Source: JAXHUA01 sp034189695
GTDB lineage: Bacteria > Chloroflexota > Dehalococcoidia > E44-bin15
Reading direction: 5' to 3'
DNA length: 64,000 nucleotides
Assembly (NCBI GenBank): GCA_034189695.1
Contig: JAXHUA010000141.1
Coordinates: 8,139-72,138 of the forward strand
Position 1 is the first letter of the stretch, and each line of letters starts with the position of its first letter. Below the pieces are notes generated by a model, which did no database searches, was not told the DNA's origin, and was given only the letters and a program-made list of their open reading frames with translations. Shown here piece after piece: positions 1-9,141 of this stretch. The translations under genes were made by a program, and so were the position numbers.

Positions 1-209
1 TGTTCGTCCTTGGCTCCGAGGACGGAAAGGTGTATGCCCTTGACGCGGTGACCGGAGTGGAGAAGTGGCAGCGTGACCTGGAAAGCCCGGTTCGGGCCTC
101 CCTCTACGGCGGAGACGGCGTAGTCTTCGTCCAGGCTTCGAACCAGAAAGTCTACGCAATCGAGACGGAGGATGCACGCCCGAGGTGGGTCTTCTCCACC
201 AAGGAGTGA
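1..209 (+). CDS. C-terminal end of a PQQ-like beta-propeller protein (partial)
   Basis: The 5' end lies outside the window; codons are read from base 3 and give 68 residues before the TGA at 207-209. Two blade-like units are visible, containing GSEDGKVYALDAVTG and NQKVYAIETED, each followed by a W in a strand. This pattern is typical of PQQ-like/WD40-type propeller repeats such as PF13360. No catalytic residues can be judged from this fragment. It ends 20 bases before yidC on the same strand, so cotranscription is possible. Exported or surface-attached propellers of this kind are common, but the location cannot be shown here. Confidence 0.75.
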   Translation, partial: FVLGSEDGKVYALDAVTGVEKWQRDLESPVRASLYGGDGVVFVQASNQKVYAIETEDARPRWVFSTKE

Positions 210-229
210 TGTAGCGCAGCGCTGTATCG

Positions 230-1225
230 ATGTTTAAGCTGAGCAGAAACACCATCATCGTGATCGCGGTCGCAGTGGCCATCATCGTTGTTCTGGCGGT
301 GTTCGGGCCGGTTGAGGTATGGAACAACGTCCTCCTGCGGCCGATGATGAACTTCCTCGTCCTGCTGTCTTATGTCTTCTTCGGCAGCTTCGGAGTGGCC
401 ATCATCGTCCTCACCATAATCGTTCGTTTGCTGACATTCCCGCTGACCCTGAGACAGATGAAGGCCACCAAGTCCATGAGCACCCTGGCCCCCAAGATGC
501 AGGAGCTTCAGAAGAAGTACGCCAAGGACCAGGAGAAGCTGAGGAAGGAAGTGGCCGCCCTGTACAAGGAGGCGGGGGTTAATCCCATAGGCTGCACGTG
601 GCCAATGCTGGTGCAGTTCCCCATCTGGATCGCGCTGTACCAGTCTGTAACGCGCACCCTCGCCACGTCGCCCGAGGAACTCATCAGCCTGTCCCAGAAT
701 CTCTATTCCCTCCCGATCATCCAGCAGTCGGTCCCTCTGGAGGCAAGCTTTCTCTGGCTGAACCTGGGCGTTCCTGACACGTACTTCGTTCTTGCCATCC
801 TTTGCGGTGCATCCATGTGGGTGTTGCAGAAGATGTCCACCGTCCCGGCGGCGGACCCGAAACAGCAGTCCATGACCAAGACGATGGTGTGGATGATGCC
901 GCTCATATTCGCCATGTTCACCTTGATGGTCCCCAGCGGACTTGGCCTTTTCTGGGTAGTCTCAAACATCATCGGTATCATAATGCAGTACTTCGTGACC
1001 GGTTGGGGGGGACTCTTCTCCCGCGCGCCCGCCGCGGCGCCAGCCGCTGCCACCGAGCAACCAAAGCAACTGGAGACACCGCTGGGGGCTGAGCAAGAGG
1101 CGCAACTGGAGACCGAGAGAACGAAACAGGAGAAGAGGTCGGAGCATGGAAAGTCTCGAGATAAGCGCAAAGACCGAAGAGGAAGCCGTCGCGACCGCTC
1201 TCGAAAAGCTCGGCGCCGCTCGTGA
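230..1225 (+). CDS. yidC: YidC/Oxa1 family membrane protein insertase
   Basis: 331 residues. An N-terminal hydrophobic helix (about 7-27) is followed by the conserved insertase core: a membrane segment near 40-62, the charged cytoplasmic hairpin RLLTFPLTLRQMKATKSM then a coiled stretch (about 66-110), GCTWPMLVQFPIWIALYQ (about 122-139), and two or three further membrane segments ending near 255. The tail after about 265 is Ala/Pro then very Lys/Arg-rich, as in Gram-positive type YidC where it contacts the ribosome. The protein inserts and folds membrane proteins alone or with SecYEG. The 3' end overlaps jag by 80 bases, the usual yidC-jag order. Length is that of the short (Oxa1-like) family without a large periplasmic domain. 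Confidence 0.95.
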   Translation: MFKLSRNTIIVIAVAVAIIVVLAVFGPVEVWNNVLLRPMMNFLVLLSYVFFGSFGVAIIVLTIIVRLLTFPLTLRQMKATKSMSTLAPKMQELQKKYAKDQEKLRKEVAALYKEAGVNPIGCTWPMLVQFPIWIALYQSVTRTLATSPEELISLSQNLYSLPIIQQSVPLEASFLWLNLGVPDTYFVLAILCGASMWVLQKMSTVPAADPKQQSMTKTMVWMMPLIFAMFTLMVPSGLGLFWVVSNIIGIIMQYFVTGWGGLFSRAPAAAPAAATEQPKQLETPLGAEQEAQLETERTKQEKRSEHGKSRDKRKDRRGSRRDRSRKARRRS

Positions 1226-1790
1226 TGAGGTCGACATAGAGGTCGTCAAGAAAGGCAAAGCGGGGTTCCTCGGCATCGGTGGGGAAGAGGCGACGGTGAG
1301 GGTATCTCGGCGCCAGCCGGGAGTGCCGACCGAAGAGGCCGTCGATATGGCAGAGGAGGTCCTGGAGAAACTCCTCTCGCTGATGGACATCTCGGGCACC
1401 ATTGAAAGAAGGGTGGCTGAATCTGAGAGCGAAGGTATGGAGGTGCTCGATATTACCGGCCAGAACCTGGGTCTCCTCATCGGCAGAAGGGGTCAGACCC
1501 TGTTCTCCTTGCAGCACCTGATATACCTGATGGTGAGTCACAAGACGAAGGCACGTGTGCCGGTGATTATCGACGTTGAGGGATACCGAGAGCGACGCCG
1601 GGAATCCCTTACCCATCTGGCGCGCCGCATGGCGGAGTCTGTTGAATCCAGCGGCCAGTCGGTCAGCCTCGAACCAATGCCCGCATTCGAACGAAGAATC
1701 GTACACCTGGCGTTGCAGGACTTCCCAGGAGTTGTCACCGAGAGCGAGGGTGACGGTGAGTCGCGCAAGGTCATCATCAAGAAGCGGTAG
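1146..1790 (+). CDS. jag: Jag/KhpB RNA-binding protein
   Basis: 214 residues with the three classic parts: a Jag_N domain (1-50, containing KKGKAGFLGIGGEEA), a KH domain (about 75-150, with GLLIGRRGQTLFSLQHL as the GxxG-type RNA-binding loop) and an R3H domain (about 150-210, with RRESLTHLARRMAE). KhpB-type proteins bind RNA, often with KhpA, and influence cell-wall growth and translation in Gram-positives. The ATG at 1146 gives the normal Jag_N start MESLEISAKT, although it lies 80 bases inside yidC. A GGAG-type ribosome site lies just upstream within the yidC tail codons. The overlap implies translational coupling with yidC. Confidence 0.93.
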   Translation: MESLEISAKTEEEAVATALEKLGAARDEVDIEVVKKGKAGFLGIGGEEATVRVSRRQPGVPTEEAVDMAEEVLEKLLSLMDISGTIERRVAESESEGMEVLDITGQNLGLLIGRRGQTLFSLQHLIYLMVSHKTKARVPVIIDVEGYRERRRESLTHLARRMAESVESSGQSVSLEPMPAFERRIVHLALQDFPGVVTESEGDGESRKVIIKKR

Positions 1791-1793
1791 CCC

Positions 1794-1822
1794 TTGACGG
1801 CACCCTCACCATTTGCTACTTT
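1794..1822 (+). promoter_or_regulatory. Promoter of the ileS T-box transcript
   Basis: TTGACG at 1794-1799, a 17-base spacer, then TACTTT at 1817-1822 preceded by TG (extended -10). It overlaps the end of jag and would start RNA near 1829, where the T-box leader begins. Called by consensus only. Confidence 0.55.
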
Positions 1823-1827
1823 GCATA

Positions 1828-2091
1828 GGAAAAGGCGACGACGGAGACGAGTACGGGGGACACGGCGCTCAGCGAGTCTGGTCCGGTGAGAGCAGACGCG
1901 ACCCTCCCTCTGAAAATCCCTCCCGAGCTGCCAACCGAACGCGGCACGTCAGTGCGCCAGTAGACTTGGCCGGCCTCGTCAGCCGTTATCCCGACGGAGG
2001 CATGAATGTGCCTTCAACGAGTGCCCCGCACGCGGGGAAGTAGGGTGGTACCGCGGGCTATGAGCTCGTCCCTTGAGGACGGGCTTTTCTT
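1828..2091 (+). promoter_or_regulatory. T-box riboswitch (isoleucine) upstream of ileS
   Basis: The T-box core AGGGTGGTACCGCG is at 2042-2055. It is followed by an intrinsic terminator: GCTCGTCC (2064-2071) pairs with GGACGGGC (2077-2084), then TTTTCTT. Upstream lies the stem I AG-bulge/distal-loop pattern (CTCAGCGAGTCTGG, about 1868-1881). The specifier region TGAAATC then CCTCCCGAGCTG places ATC, an isoleucine codon, at 1916-1918. The same alignment gives TGG in the second T-box of this window. Uncharged tRNA-Ile should pair with the specifier and the T-box bulge, stabilise the antiterminator and allow ileS transcription. Confidence 0.93.
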
Positions 2092-2152
2092 ATAGGTGGC
2101 TACGCCAGGCGCATTCGAATCAAGACTGCACATGCAGAAGCGAGAGAACCGC

Positions 2153-5100
2153 ATGTTTGAACCGGTATCCAGCAAGGCAAGCTTCCCGGAACTCGAGAAG
2201 CGCATCATCGAGCTCTGGAAGGAGAGGCGCATCTTCGAGAGGAGCGTTGAAGAGCGCCGGGCGGGGCCTCTGTTCGTGCTCTACGAAGGGCCGCCCACGG
2301 CCAACGCCAGCCCGGGCGTGCACCACGTATTGTCGCGTGTCTTCAAGGACGCGATACCCCGCTACAAGACCATGAAAGGCTACTGCTGCCCGCGCAAGGC
2401 CGGCTGGGACACGCACGGGCTGCCGGTGGAGCTTGAAATCGAGAGGGAACTGGGCCTGTCGAGCAAGGCCGAGATCGAGGCCTACGGCGTTGCCAGGTTC
2501 AATGCCAGGTGCCGCGACAGCGTATTCCGCTATGTCAGGGAGTGGGATGACCTGACCGAGCGCATCGCCTTCTGGGTGGATATGGAGCACCCGTACATAA
2601 CGCTCCACAACGAGTACATCGAGTCCTGCTGGTGGATTGTGAAACAGCTATGGGACAGCGGCCTCATGTACCAGGGGTATCGCGTGACGCCGCACTGCCC
2701 CCGCTGCGGCACATCGCTCTCATCCCACGAAGTGGCCCTGGGGTACGATGAAGCCGACGACCCGTCGGTGTACATCAAGTTCAGGGTCGACCCGGCGTCA
2801 ATACCCGACACACCGCTCGATTCGCTTCTCCAAGCTGCCGGCCCGGGCCTCAAGCCGGTCTACCTGCTGGCGTGGACGACGACTCCGTGGACGCTGCCGG
2901 GCAACACCGCCCTGGCAGTCGCCCCGGATGCCGACTACTCCGTGATGGAGGGAGAGAACGACTATCTCATCATGGCTTCGGCGCTCGTCAGCCTGGTGGG
3001 GCTCGAAGACTACCGCGAGGCAGGCAGGGTTGCCGGGGAAGCGATCGCGGGCACGCTGACGTATGAACCGCTGTACAACCCTCATACCTTCGACATAGAG
3101 CGCAAGCGTTTCCGGGACGACCACTTGACGGTGGAGGACCCGGACGACCGGTTGCGGTACAGGGTCATTGACGCCGGCTTCGTCTCGATGGAGGACGGCA
3201 CCGGCATCGTCCACGTTGCGCCCTCCTTCGGCGATGTGGACTACGAAGCCGGTCAGGACAGGGGCCTTGACTTCGTGAGGGACTACGTGGACCTCCAGGG
3301 CATGGTGCGTGGTACCTACCCCTTCGCCGGCAGGTTCGTGAAGGAGGCCGACCCGCTGATCCTGGAAGACCTGAAGTCGCGCGGGCTGCTGTACCGCAGC
3401 GAGACCGTCCGCCACACCTACCCGTTCTGCTGGCGCTGCCGGACGCCGCTGCTCTACTACGCCAAGCCGTCGTGGTACATCCGTACCACGGCCCGGAAGG
3501 ACCGCCTCATCTCGGGCAACGACGAGATCAACTGGTACCCGGAGCACATCAAGCGCGGACGCTTCGGTGACTGGCTGGAGAACAACGTGGACTGGGCGGT
3601 CTCCCGCGAGCGATACTGGGGAACGCCTCTGCCCATCTGGCGCTGCGACGGCTGTGGCAGGGAGGAATGCGTCGGGAGCGTGGCGGAGCTGAAAGCCAAG
3701 CCAGGGTTCCGCGGTCTCGAGGAGCCCCTCGACCTCCACCGGCCCTTCGTGGACGCGGTGTCATTCGAATGCAACGAGTGCCACGGCCGGATGCAGCGAT
3801 TGCCCGACGTCCTCGACGCCTGGTTCGATTCTGGAGCGATGCCGGTGTGCCAGTGGCACTATCCCTTCGAGAACGCCGACACGTTCAAACGCTTCTTCCC
3901 CGCCGACTACATCTGCGAGGCAGTCGACCAGACGAGAGGCTGGTTCTACACCCTGCACGCGCTGTCCACCCTCCTCTTCGACCAGCCCTGCTTCAGGAAC
4001 GTCATCTGCCTGGGGCACATCCTCGACGCCCAGGGCGAGAAGATGAGCAAGTCGAAGGGCAACGTGGTGGACCCGTGGTCGGTGATAGACAAGCACGGGG
4101 CCGACGCCCTGAGGTGGTATCTGGTGACCTCCTCACCGGCGGGCAGCGTGCGCCGCTTCTCGGCCCAGCTCGTCGGCGAAGGACTGAAGAGGTTCATCCT
4201 CACCCTGTGGAACGTGTACTCGTTCTTCGTCACCTACGCCAACATCGACAGCTTCGACCCGCGTGCGGCGACCGGTGCCGCGTGCGACGCAGAGCTGGAC
4301 CGCTGGATACTGTCCGAGCTGAACCAGGTCGTCGACAGGGTGACGAGGGCGCTCGAAGGGTACGACCCGACCGATGCCGGACGGGCCGTTCAGGACCTCG
4401 TAGAGGACCTGTCGAACTGGTACGTGAGAAGGAGCCGCAGGCGCTTCTGGAAGAGCGAGAACGACGCCGACAAACTGGCGGCGTACGCCACGCTGTACCA
4501 CTGCCTGGTGACGGTGGCCAAGCTGCTCGCCCCGCTGACCCCGTTCCTGGCCGAGGAGCTGTACCAGAACCTGGTCCGCTCCGTCTACCCCGATGAACCC
4601 GAGAGCGTGCACCTGGCCACCTTCCCCGAGGCTGACCTCTCCCGGGTCGACGAGCAACTGACCGGGGATACTCACCTGGCGATGAAGGTATCCAGCCTGG
4701 GCAGGTCGGCAAGGAGCAAGGCCGGCATCAAGGTGCGCCAGCCGCTGGCGAGGGTGGTCGTCGGGGCGAGGCCAAAGGGCGAGCGCGAAGGGCTGGCGAG
4801 GGTGAGAGCCCAGGTGCTGGAGGAGCTCAACGTCAAGGAGATGGAGTTCGCCGACTCCCTCGACTCGCCCGACCTGGTAAGTGCCGAGGACGGGGGTTTC
4901 GCTGTCGCCATCGACACGCACCTCACGCCCGAGCTGGCGGACGAGGGGCTGGCCCGCGAGATCGTCCACCGCCTTCAGACGATGCGCAAGCAGGCCGGCT
5001 TCGACATCGCCGACTACATTGTGACCTATTTCGAGGGAGGCGAAGCGCTCCGCCGCGTGGTGAGCGGGTTCGCCGACTATATCAAGCAGGAGACGCTGTC

Positions 5101-5200
5101 GCGCGATCTCGCCCAGAGCATACCCCCGGACGCCTACCGGGAGACGCACCGGCTAGCTGGCGAGGAAATGGTGTTCGGGGTGAAGAAGCTCCCTCTCTAA
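2153..5200 (+). CDS. ileS: Isoleucyl-tRNA synthetase, long (type 2) form
   Basis: 1015 residues; charges tRNA-Ile with isoleucine and edits valine. The class I signatures are present: a HIGH variant in ANASPGVHHVLSR (near residue 53) and GEKMSKSKGN (near 630). A long CP1 editing insert lies between, with zinc-type Cys pairs such as CPRCG and CDGCG, and a C-terminal anticodon-binding region follows. The PGVHH context and length suggest the eukaryote-like type 2 IleRS. That class is often resistant to mupirocin, which is an inference here. A GTG at 2096 would extend the protein by 19 residues, but it abuts the T-box terminator; the ATG at 2153 gives the family-typical MFEPV start. The stop overlaps the convergent protease gene by three bases. 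Confidence 0.95.
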   Translation: MFEPVSSKASFPELEKRIIELWKERRIFERSVEERRAGPLFVLYEGPPTANASPGVHHVLSRVFKDAIPRYKTMKGYCCPRKAGWDTHGLPVELEIERELGLSSKAEIEAYGVARFNARCRDSVFRYVREWDDLTERIAFWVDMEHPYITLHNEYIESCWWIVKQLWDSGLMYQGYRVTPHCPRCGTSLSSHEVALGYDEADDPSVYIKFRVDPASIPDTPLDSLLQAAGPGLKPVYLLAWTTTPWTLPGNTALAVAPDADYSVMEGENDYLIMASALVSLVGLEDYREAGRVAGEAIAGTLTYEPLYNPHTFDIERKRFRDDHLTVEDPDDRLRYRVIDAGFVSMEDGTGIVHVAPSFGDVDYEAGQDRGLDFVRDYVDLQGMVRGTYPFAGRFVKEADPLILEDLKSRGLLYRSETVRHTYPFCWRCRTPLLYYAKPSWYIRTTARKDRLISGNDEINWYPEHIKRGRFGDWLENNVDWAVSRERYWGTPLPIWRCDGCGREECVGSVAELKAKPGFRGLEEPLDLHRPFVDAVSFECNECHGRMQRLPDVLDAWFDSGAMPVCQWHYPFENADTFKRFFPADYICEAVDQTRGWFYTLHALSTLLFDQPCFRNVICLGHILDAQGEKMSKSKGNVVDPWSVIDKHGADALRWYLVTSSPAGSVRRFSAQLVGEGLKRFILTLWNVYSFFVTYANIDSFDPRAATGAACDAELDRWILSELNQVVDRVTRALEGYDPTDAGRAVQDLVEDLSNWYVRRSRRRFWKSENDADKLAAYATLYHCLVTVAKLLAPLTPFLAEELYQNLVRSVYPDEPESVHLATFPEADLSRVDEQLTGDTHLAMKVSSLGRSARSKAGIKVRQPLARVVVGARPKGEREGLARVRAQVLEELNVKEMEFADSLDSPDLVSAEDGGFAVAIDTHLTPELADEGLAREIVHRLQTMRKQAGFDIADYIVTYFEGGEALRRVVSGFADYIKQETLSRDLAQSIPPDAYRETHRLAGEEMVFGVKKLPL

Positions 5201-6270
5201 CCCTGTGCCCTCTCTACCAGGGTTGCAGTCGTAGTGCGCCGACTGCTGCCGCGATAGTAGGTAATGGATACCCTGTCCCCTATCTCGTGGGCCCGAATGG
5301 CCAGCACCGCGTCATCCGCTGTCGCCACCGCCTCGTCGCCTATGGCCACGATAACATCGCCCACCCTGAGCCCGGAGCGGTCGGCCGGGCTTCCGCTCGC
5401 CAGAGTGCTCACCAGTGCCCCTTCGTCGACCGCCAGACTGTAGTTGCGGGCGATGGTGGGGGTCACCGTGACCATTGAGACGCCGAGGTAGGGGCGCGTG
5501 ACGTAGCCTCTGGCTATCAGTTCCTCGGTCACGCCCCTGGCGGTGTTCGAGCTGACGGCGAAGCCAACGCCGGAGACCTCGACGGCGGCTATCTTGGCGG
5601 TATTGATGCCCACCACCTCGCCTTTGAGGTTGACCAGCGGTCCGCCGCTGTTCCCGGGATTGATGGCGGCATCGGTCTGCACCAGGTCGTAGAGCGTCAC
5701 GCCGGTGCTCTCCTGCAAGATGCGGCCCACGGCGCTCACCACGCCCACGGTAACCGTGGGCCCGCCGGGCAGGCCGAGGGCGTTGCCGATGGCGATTACC
5801 CACTCGCCAACCCCGAGGCTGGCCGAATCGCCGAAGCTCACCACCGGCAAGTCCTGGCCCTCGATCTTGATCACCGCCAGGTCGCTGAGCGGGTCAGCCC
5901 CGACGAGAGAGGCGTCGAAGCTGCGCCCATCCGGGAGGGTCACCGATATGGTCTCGGCCCCACGGACGACGTGGTTGTTGGTGACTATGTACCCCGCCTC
6001 GTCGATGATGAACCCGGAGCCAGCCGCCTCCTGGGGAACCGGCTGGAGGAAGATATTGTACCCAACCTTGCCGACAACAACCGAGGCCACTGCCGGCTTC
6101 ACCGCCTCCACAACCTCGGTTATCGAGGGCAACGCTGTGTACGAAGTTGTGGAGGCGGTCAGCGTGGCTGTCGGTGTGGGCGTCGGGGTGCTGGTGGTGG
6201 TACCGGTGCACCCAGCAAGCAGACCCAGTGCCAGAATCAAGACCGCAAGGATCACCCTCATCCTGGTCAT
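5197..6270 (-). CDS. HtrA/DegP-like serine protease, lipoprotein
   Basis: 357 residues. A lipoprotein signal (lipobox LLAGC, Cys about 21) is followed by a Thr/Pro/Ser-rich linker, so the enzyme is predicted to be membrane-anchored outside the cytoplasm. The trypsin-like domain has all three catalytic residues: His in VTNNHVV (about 100), Asp in SDLAVIKI (about 130) and Ser in NPGNSGGPL (about 207). A PDZ domain occupies about 255-350 (YLGVSMVTV ... SGLRVGDVIVAIG). HtrA-type proteases degrade or refold damaged exported proteins. The ATG has a GGAGG site five bases upstream. It is convergent with ileS and downstream of trpB2 on the same strand. Confidence 0.93.
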   Translation of the reverse strand: MTRMRVILAVLILALGLLAGCTGTTTSTPTPTPTATLTASTTSYTALPSITEVVEAVKPAVASVVVGKVGYNIFLQPVPQEAAGSGFIIDEAGYIVTNNHVVRGAETISVTLPDGRSFDASLVGADPLSDLAVIKIEGQDLPVVSFGDSASLGVGEWVIAIGNALGLPGGPTVTVGVVSAVGRILQESTGVTLYDLVQTDAAINPGNSGGPLVNLKGEVVGINTAKIAAVEVSGVGFAVSSNTARGVTEELIARGYVTRPYLGVSMVTVTPTIARNYSLAVDEGALVSTLASGSPADRSGLRVGDVIVAIGDEAVATADDAVLAIRAHEIGDRVSITYYRGSSRRTTTATLVERAQG

Positions 6271-6337
6271 GACTTCCTCCGGCCCATAGTATACTATCGG
6301 CCGTAAAGGGTCTGTAAACCCGCCGGTCTACCGTCGC

Positions 6338-7705
6338 CTAGGCACCAGGTACTTTCGGCAACTGTTCGAGCGCTTGCCTGACCTTCTCCTCAGGATAGGC
6401 GAAGTCCACAAGCTTGCCCGACAGGTAAGCATCATAGGCTGCGAGATCCAGATAGCCATGCCCGCTGTGGGCAATCAGGATGGTTTTTGCCTCGCCTGAC
6501 TCCTTGCAGCGGAGTGCCTCATCGATACCTGCTCTGATGTTATGGCACGGCTCAGGGGCGCTGATGATGCCCTCGCTTCGGGCGAACTGTATCCCCGCGT
6601 CGAAGGTGCCTACCTGATGCTCGGCGCGCGCCTCGACCAGGCCCAGGTTGTGAAGGTGGCAGATGATGGGCGCCATCCCGTGGTAGCGCAGCCCACCGGC
6701 GTGAATCGGGGACGGAATGAAGGAATGCCCCAGGGTGTACATCTTCAGAAGCGGGGTCAGACCGGCTACGTCGCCGAAGTCATAGGCATAGGGCCCTTTG
6801 GTCAGGCTGGGTGCGGCCGTAGGCTCGACACAGATGATGCGGAGGTCTGGCTTCGCCCCGCTGATCTTGTCTCTAATCCACGGCAGGAATTGCCCGCCGA
6901 AGTTCGACCCGCCGCCGATGTTGCCCACGATGATGTCGGGGTAAGCATCGGCCATCTCCATTTGCTTCCTGGTCTCCTCACCTATAATGGTCTGATGAAG
7001 CAGGACATGGTTGAGGACGCTCCCCAGCGAGTACTTGGTATCCTCGCGGCTGGCGGCATCCTCCACTGCCTCACTGATAGCCATGCCCAGGCTCCCAGTG
7101 CAGTCGGGGTCTTCCTTGAGGATACGGCGGCCAACTTCAGTATCCTCGCTGGGGCTGGCCACACACTTGGCTCCCCAGGCCTCCATCAAGATGCGGCGAT
7201 ACGGCTTCTGGTTGAAGCTGATCTTGACCATGTAGACCTTGATCTCAATGCCGAACATGGCGCCAGCCATGCTCAGGGCGCTTCCCCATTGCCCGGCACC
7301 GGTCTCGGTGGAGATCCGCTTGACGCCCTCCTTCTTGTTGTAGTAGCACTGCGCGACAGCGGTGTTGGGCTTGTGACTGCCCGCCTGGCTCGTTCCTTCG
7401 TACTTGTAGAAGATCTTCGCCGGCGTGTCCAAAGCCTTCTCAAGCCGGTGCGCTCGATGCAGGCCCGTTGGTCTCCAGGTGCGGTAGATCTCCTGCACCT
7501 CCTCAGGGATTTCAATCCAGCGCTCCTGACTCATCTCCTGCTTGATGAGCTCCATGGGAAAAAGCGGCGCCAGGTCATCGGGCCCCAAGGGCTTACCTGT
7601 ACCAGGATGGAGCGGCGGCGGCAGCGGCTCCGGCAGGTCAGGCTGGATGTTGTACCAATGAGTCGGCATGTCCTTCTGGTCTAGAAAGTACATTCCCTTC
7701 TCCAC
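6338..7705 (-). CDS. trpB: TrpB2-type tryptophan synthase beta chain
   Basis: 455 residues, longer than the usual TrpB1 (about 400), with the N-terminal extension typical of TrpB2 (COG1350). The PLP-binding lysine is Lys112 in AGSHKPNTA. The phosphate-binding glycine loop is [13 protein letters not shown]. The enzyme would condense indole (or use serine) to form tryptophan with PLP. TrpB2 proteins often occur away from trpA and have been assigned indole-salvage or side roles; no trpA is nearby. The GTG start has AAGGAGG six bases upstream. A tryptophan-specific T-box precedes it, which supports a role in tryptophan supply rather than another PLP reaction. Confidence 0.92.
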   Translation of the reverse strand: MEKGMYFLDQKDMPTHWYNIQPDLPEPLPPPLHPGTGKPLGPDDLAPLFPMELIKQEMSQERWIEIPEEVQEIYRTWRPTGLHRAHRLEKALDTPAKIFYKYEGTSQAGSHKPNTAVAQCYYNKKEGVKRISTETGAGQWGSALSMAGAMFGIEIKVYMVKISFNQKPYRRILMEAWGAKCVASPSEDTEVGRRILKEDPDCTGSLGMAISEAVEDAASREDTKYSLGSVLNHVLLHQTIIGEETRKQMEMADAYPDIIVGNIGGGSNFGGQFLPWIRDKISGAKPDLRIICVEPTAAPSLTKGPYAYDFGDVAGLTPLLKMYTLGHSFIPSPIHAGGLRYHGMAPIICHLHNLGLVEARAEHQVGTFDAGIQFARSEGIISAPEPCHNIRAGIDEALRCKESGEAKTILIAHSGHGYLDLAAYDAYLSGKLVDFAYPEEKVRQALEQLPKVPGA

Positions 7706-7845
7706 TTCTACCTCCTTTTTCTGTTTCTTCGACGATCCCCTGCGGTTCCTCTAAAGGCTGCTCGTTCTCTCATCCCCCCCTTATCTTCCAGACTGGTGGC
7801 TGCGACACACTACAGCCTCCCCTCGGCTCTCCGCCTCTTGGGCCG

Positions 7846-8219
7846 AAAGAAAACCCCGCCCCCATGAAGGGGCGGGGTTCATTTCCGCGGTGCCACCCTT
7901 CTTGACCCTCTCCCATATGCCGGAGGAAGGGAAAAGGCCATCTCATCAATCAGCTACAAAGGCAAAATCCTCTCTTTGCCCAACTATAGCCTGGACTCTG
8001 ATAACGGTGTCCCTCCGTCAAAGCCTACTCCCCCAACAGGGTTTCGGTTCACAGCTCCCAAGCCCATTCACCCTCTGCGCTGGCATCGGCTCACACCTAA
8101 CCCGACTCTCTGAGCCTCGCTGAAGGGCTACTACTCCTGTTCATAGCCTTTGGTTATTCCTGTTCACCGCCGCACCTGGGTCCTGCCCCAGCCTGCGCGG
8201 CTATGTTAATGAGCAAGTC
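7846..8219 (-). promoter_or_regulatory. T-box riboswitch (tryptophan) upstream of trpB2
   Basis: Read on the minus strand, the T-box core AAGGGTGGCACCGCGG is at 7900-7885. It is followed by a strong terminator, AACCCCGCCCC paired with GGGGCGGGGTT (7879-7849), and a T-rich run. Further upstream are the stem I motifs CTCAGAGAGTCGGG and GGTGTGAGCCGA. The specifier context GTGAA-TGG-GCTTGGGAGCTG puts the Trp codon TGG at 8066-8064. The match to T-box architecture is close. Low charged tRNA-Trp should switch on trpB2. Confidence 0.95.
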
Positions 8220-8225
8220 GCTCGG

Positions 8226-8254
8226 ATTCTACCACAGCCCCACAGCCCCGTCAA
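8226..8254 (-). promoter_or_regulatory. Promoter of the trpB2 T-box transcript
   Basis: On the minus strand, TTGACG (8254-8249), a 17-base spacer, then TAGAAT (8231-8226). The predicted RNA start near 8219 coincides with the beginning of the T-box leader. Confidence 0.7.
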
Positions 8255-8307
8255 TACCTGTAGTCCGACTGAGCCCTGTGACCCGCGAACGAGAGGCGGA
8301 CTGTGTG

Positions 8308-9078
8308 CTACTCGGCGACGGAGTAGGAAGTCAGCTCGAAGACATCCGCCTCGTCCCAGTAGATGTCCTCGACCTTCTTCACCACGCCCTTGACGTCCGC
8401 AGAGAACCACTCCTCCAGTATGACGTCGCCGCCGCTGTAGGAGGTGACGATCTTGACACAACTGAAGGTCCCTGCCGCCACAGTGACGTCCTCCATGCCC
8501 TCAACCATGACCTCTATGTCGCCGCCCGCACTCAGCAGGCCACCGACATCGATATCCAGATTGCCAGTCCACTCGGCACCCTCGGTGAGAGGCCATTTCG
8601 CAGCAGCGTGCTCATACGTGCCTTCCAGCACAACCACGAGGTCCATTCCCATGGCGGTGATCCCGGTCTCCATCCCCACCATGTCCAGGTCGGCATCGAC
8701 CATCCTGGTCTGCGCCCCCTTCCACTCCGCGTCCAGGGCCATGCCGGACAGGCGCTCCTTGCGCATGATGTTGCTGAAGCTCACCTCCGTGGTGAAGCCA
8801 TCTGCACTGGCATCCGTCACCGTCTCGGTGAACTCCGTTGTCTCGCCCTTGTAGGTCACGTCATAGACCCATTGATCGCCGACAGTCAGCGTCGGTGCCT
8901 CACCACCGGCGGCTGGCTCGGTCGGTGTCGCCTCCTCGGTGGGTGTGGCCTCTTCGGTGGCCGTGGGGGTAGGCGTGGGCTCCTCATCCCCAGCCGGACA
9001 GCACCCGATCGCGCCGCCCACGAGCAGACTGACCACCACTAGGACTACAATCCCCAATAAGAGCTTTCTGCAGGCCAT
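8308..9078 (-). CDS. Putative lipoprotein of unknown function
   Basis: 256 residues. A hydrophobic signal (about 5-23) ends in GAIGCC, a plausible lipobox, so the mature protein would be lipid-anchored on the outer face of the membrane. A Thr/Pro/Glu-rich linker (about 31-60, PTPTPTATEEATPTEE) is followed by a compact beta-rich domain beginning TLTVGDQWVYDVTYKG and ending with an acidic WDEADVFELTSYSVAE. I do not recognise a catalytic motif. GDQWVYD openings occur in several secreted domains of unknown function. The start has an AAAGGGGGG ribosome site. It lies 63 bases downstream of mfd on the same strand but has its own promoter candidate. Confidence 0.8.
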   Translation of the reverse strand: MACRKLLLGIVVLVVVSLLVGGAIGCCPAGDEEPTPTPTATEEATPTEEATPTEPAAGGEAPTLTVGDQWVYDVTYKGETTEFTETVTDASADGFTTEVSFSNIMRKERLSGMALDAEWKGAQTRMVDADLDMVGMETGITAMGMDLVVVLEGTYEHAAAKWPLTEGAEWTGNLDIDVGGLLSAGGDIEVMVEGMEDVTVAAGTFSCVKIVTSYSGGDVILEEWFSADVKGVVKKVEDIYWDEADVFELTSYSVAE

Positions 9079-9105
9079 TGTCCCCCCTTTCGCTAGTTTT
9101 GAGCC

Positions 9106-9135
9106 ATGTTAACCAAGTTTCTCCTCCTTTGTCAA
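9106..9135 (-). promoter_or_regulatory. Promoter of the lipoprotein gene
   Basis: Minus strand TTGACA (9135-9130), an 18-base spacer and TAACAT (9111-9106), in the gap between mfd and the lipoprotein gene. Confidence 0.5.
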
Positions 9136-9141
9136 GGCATT

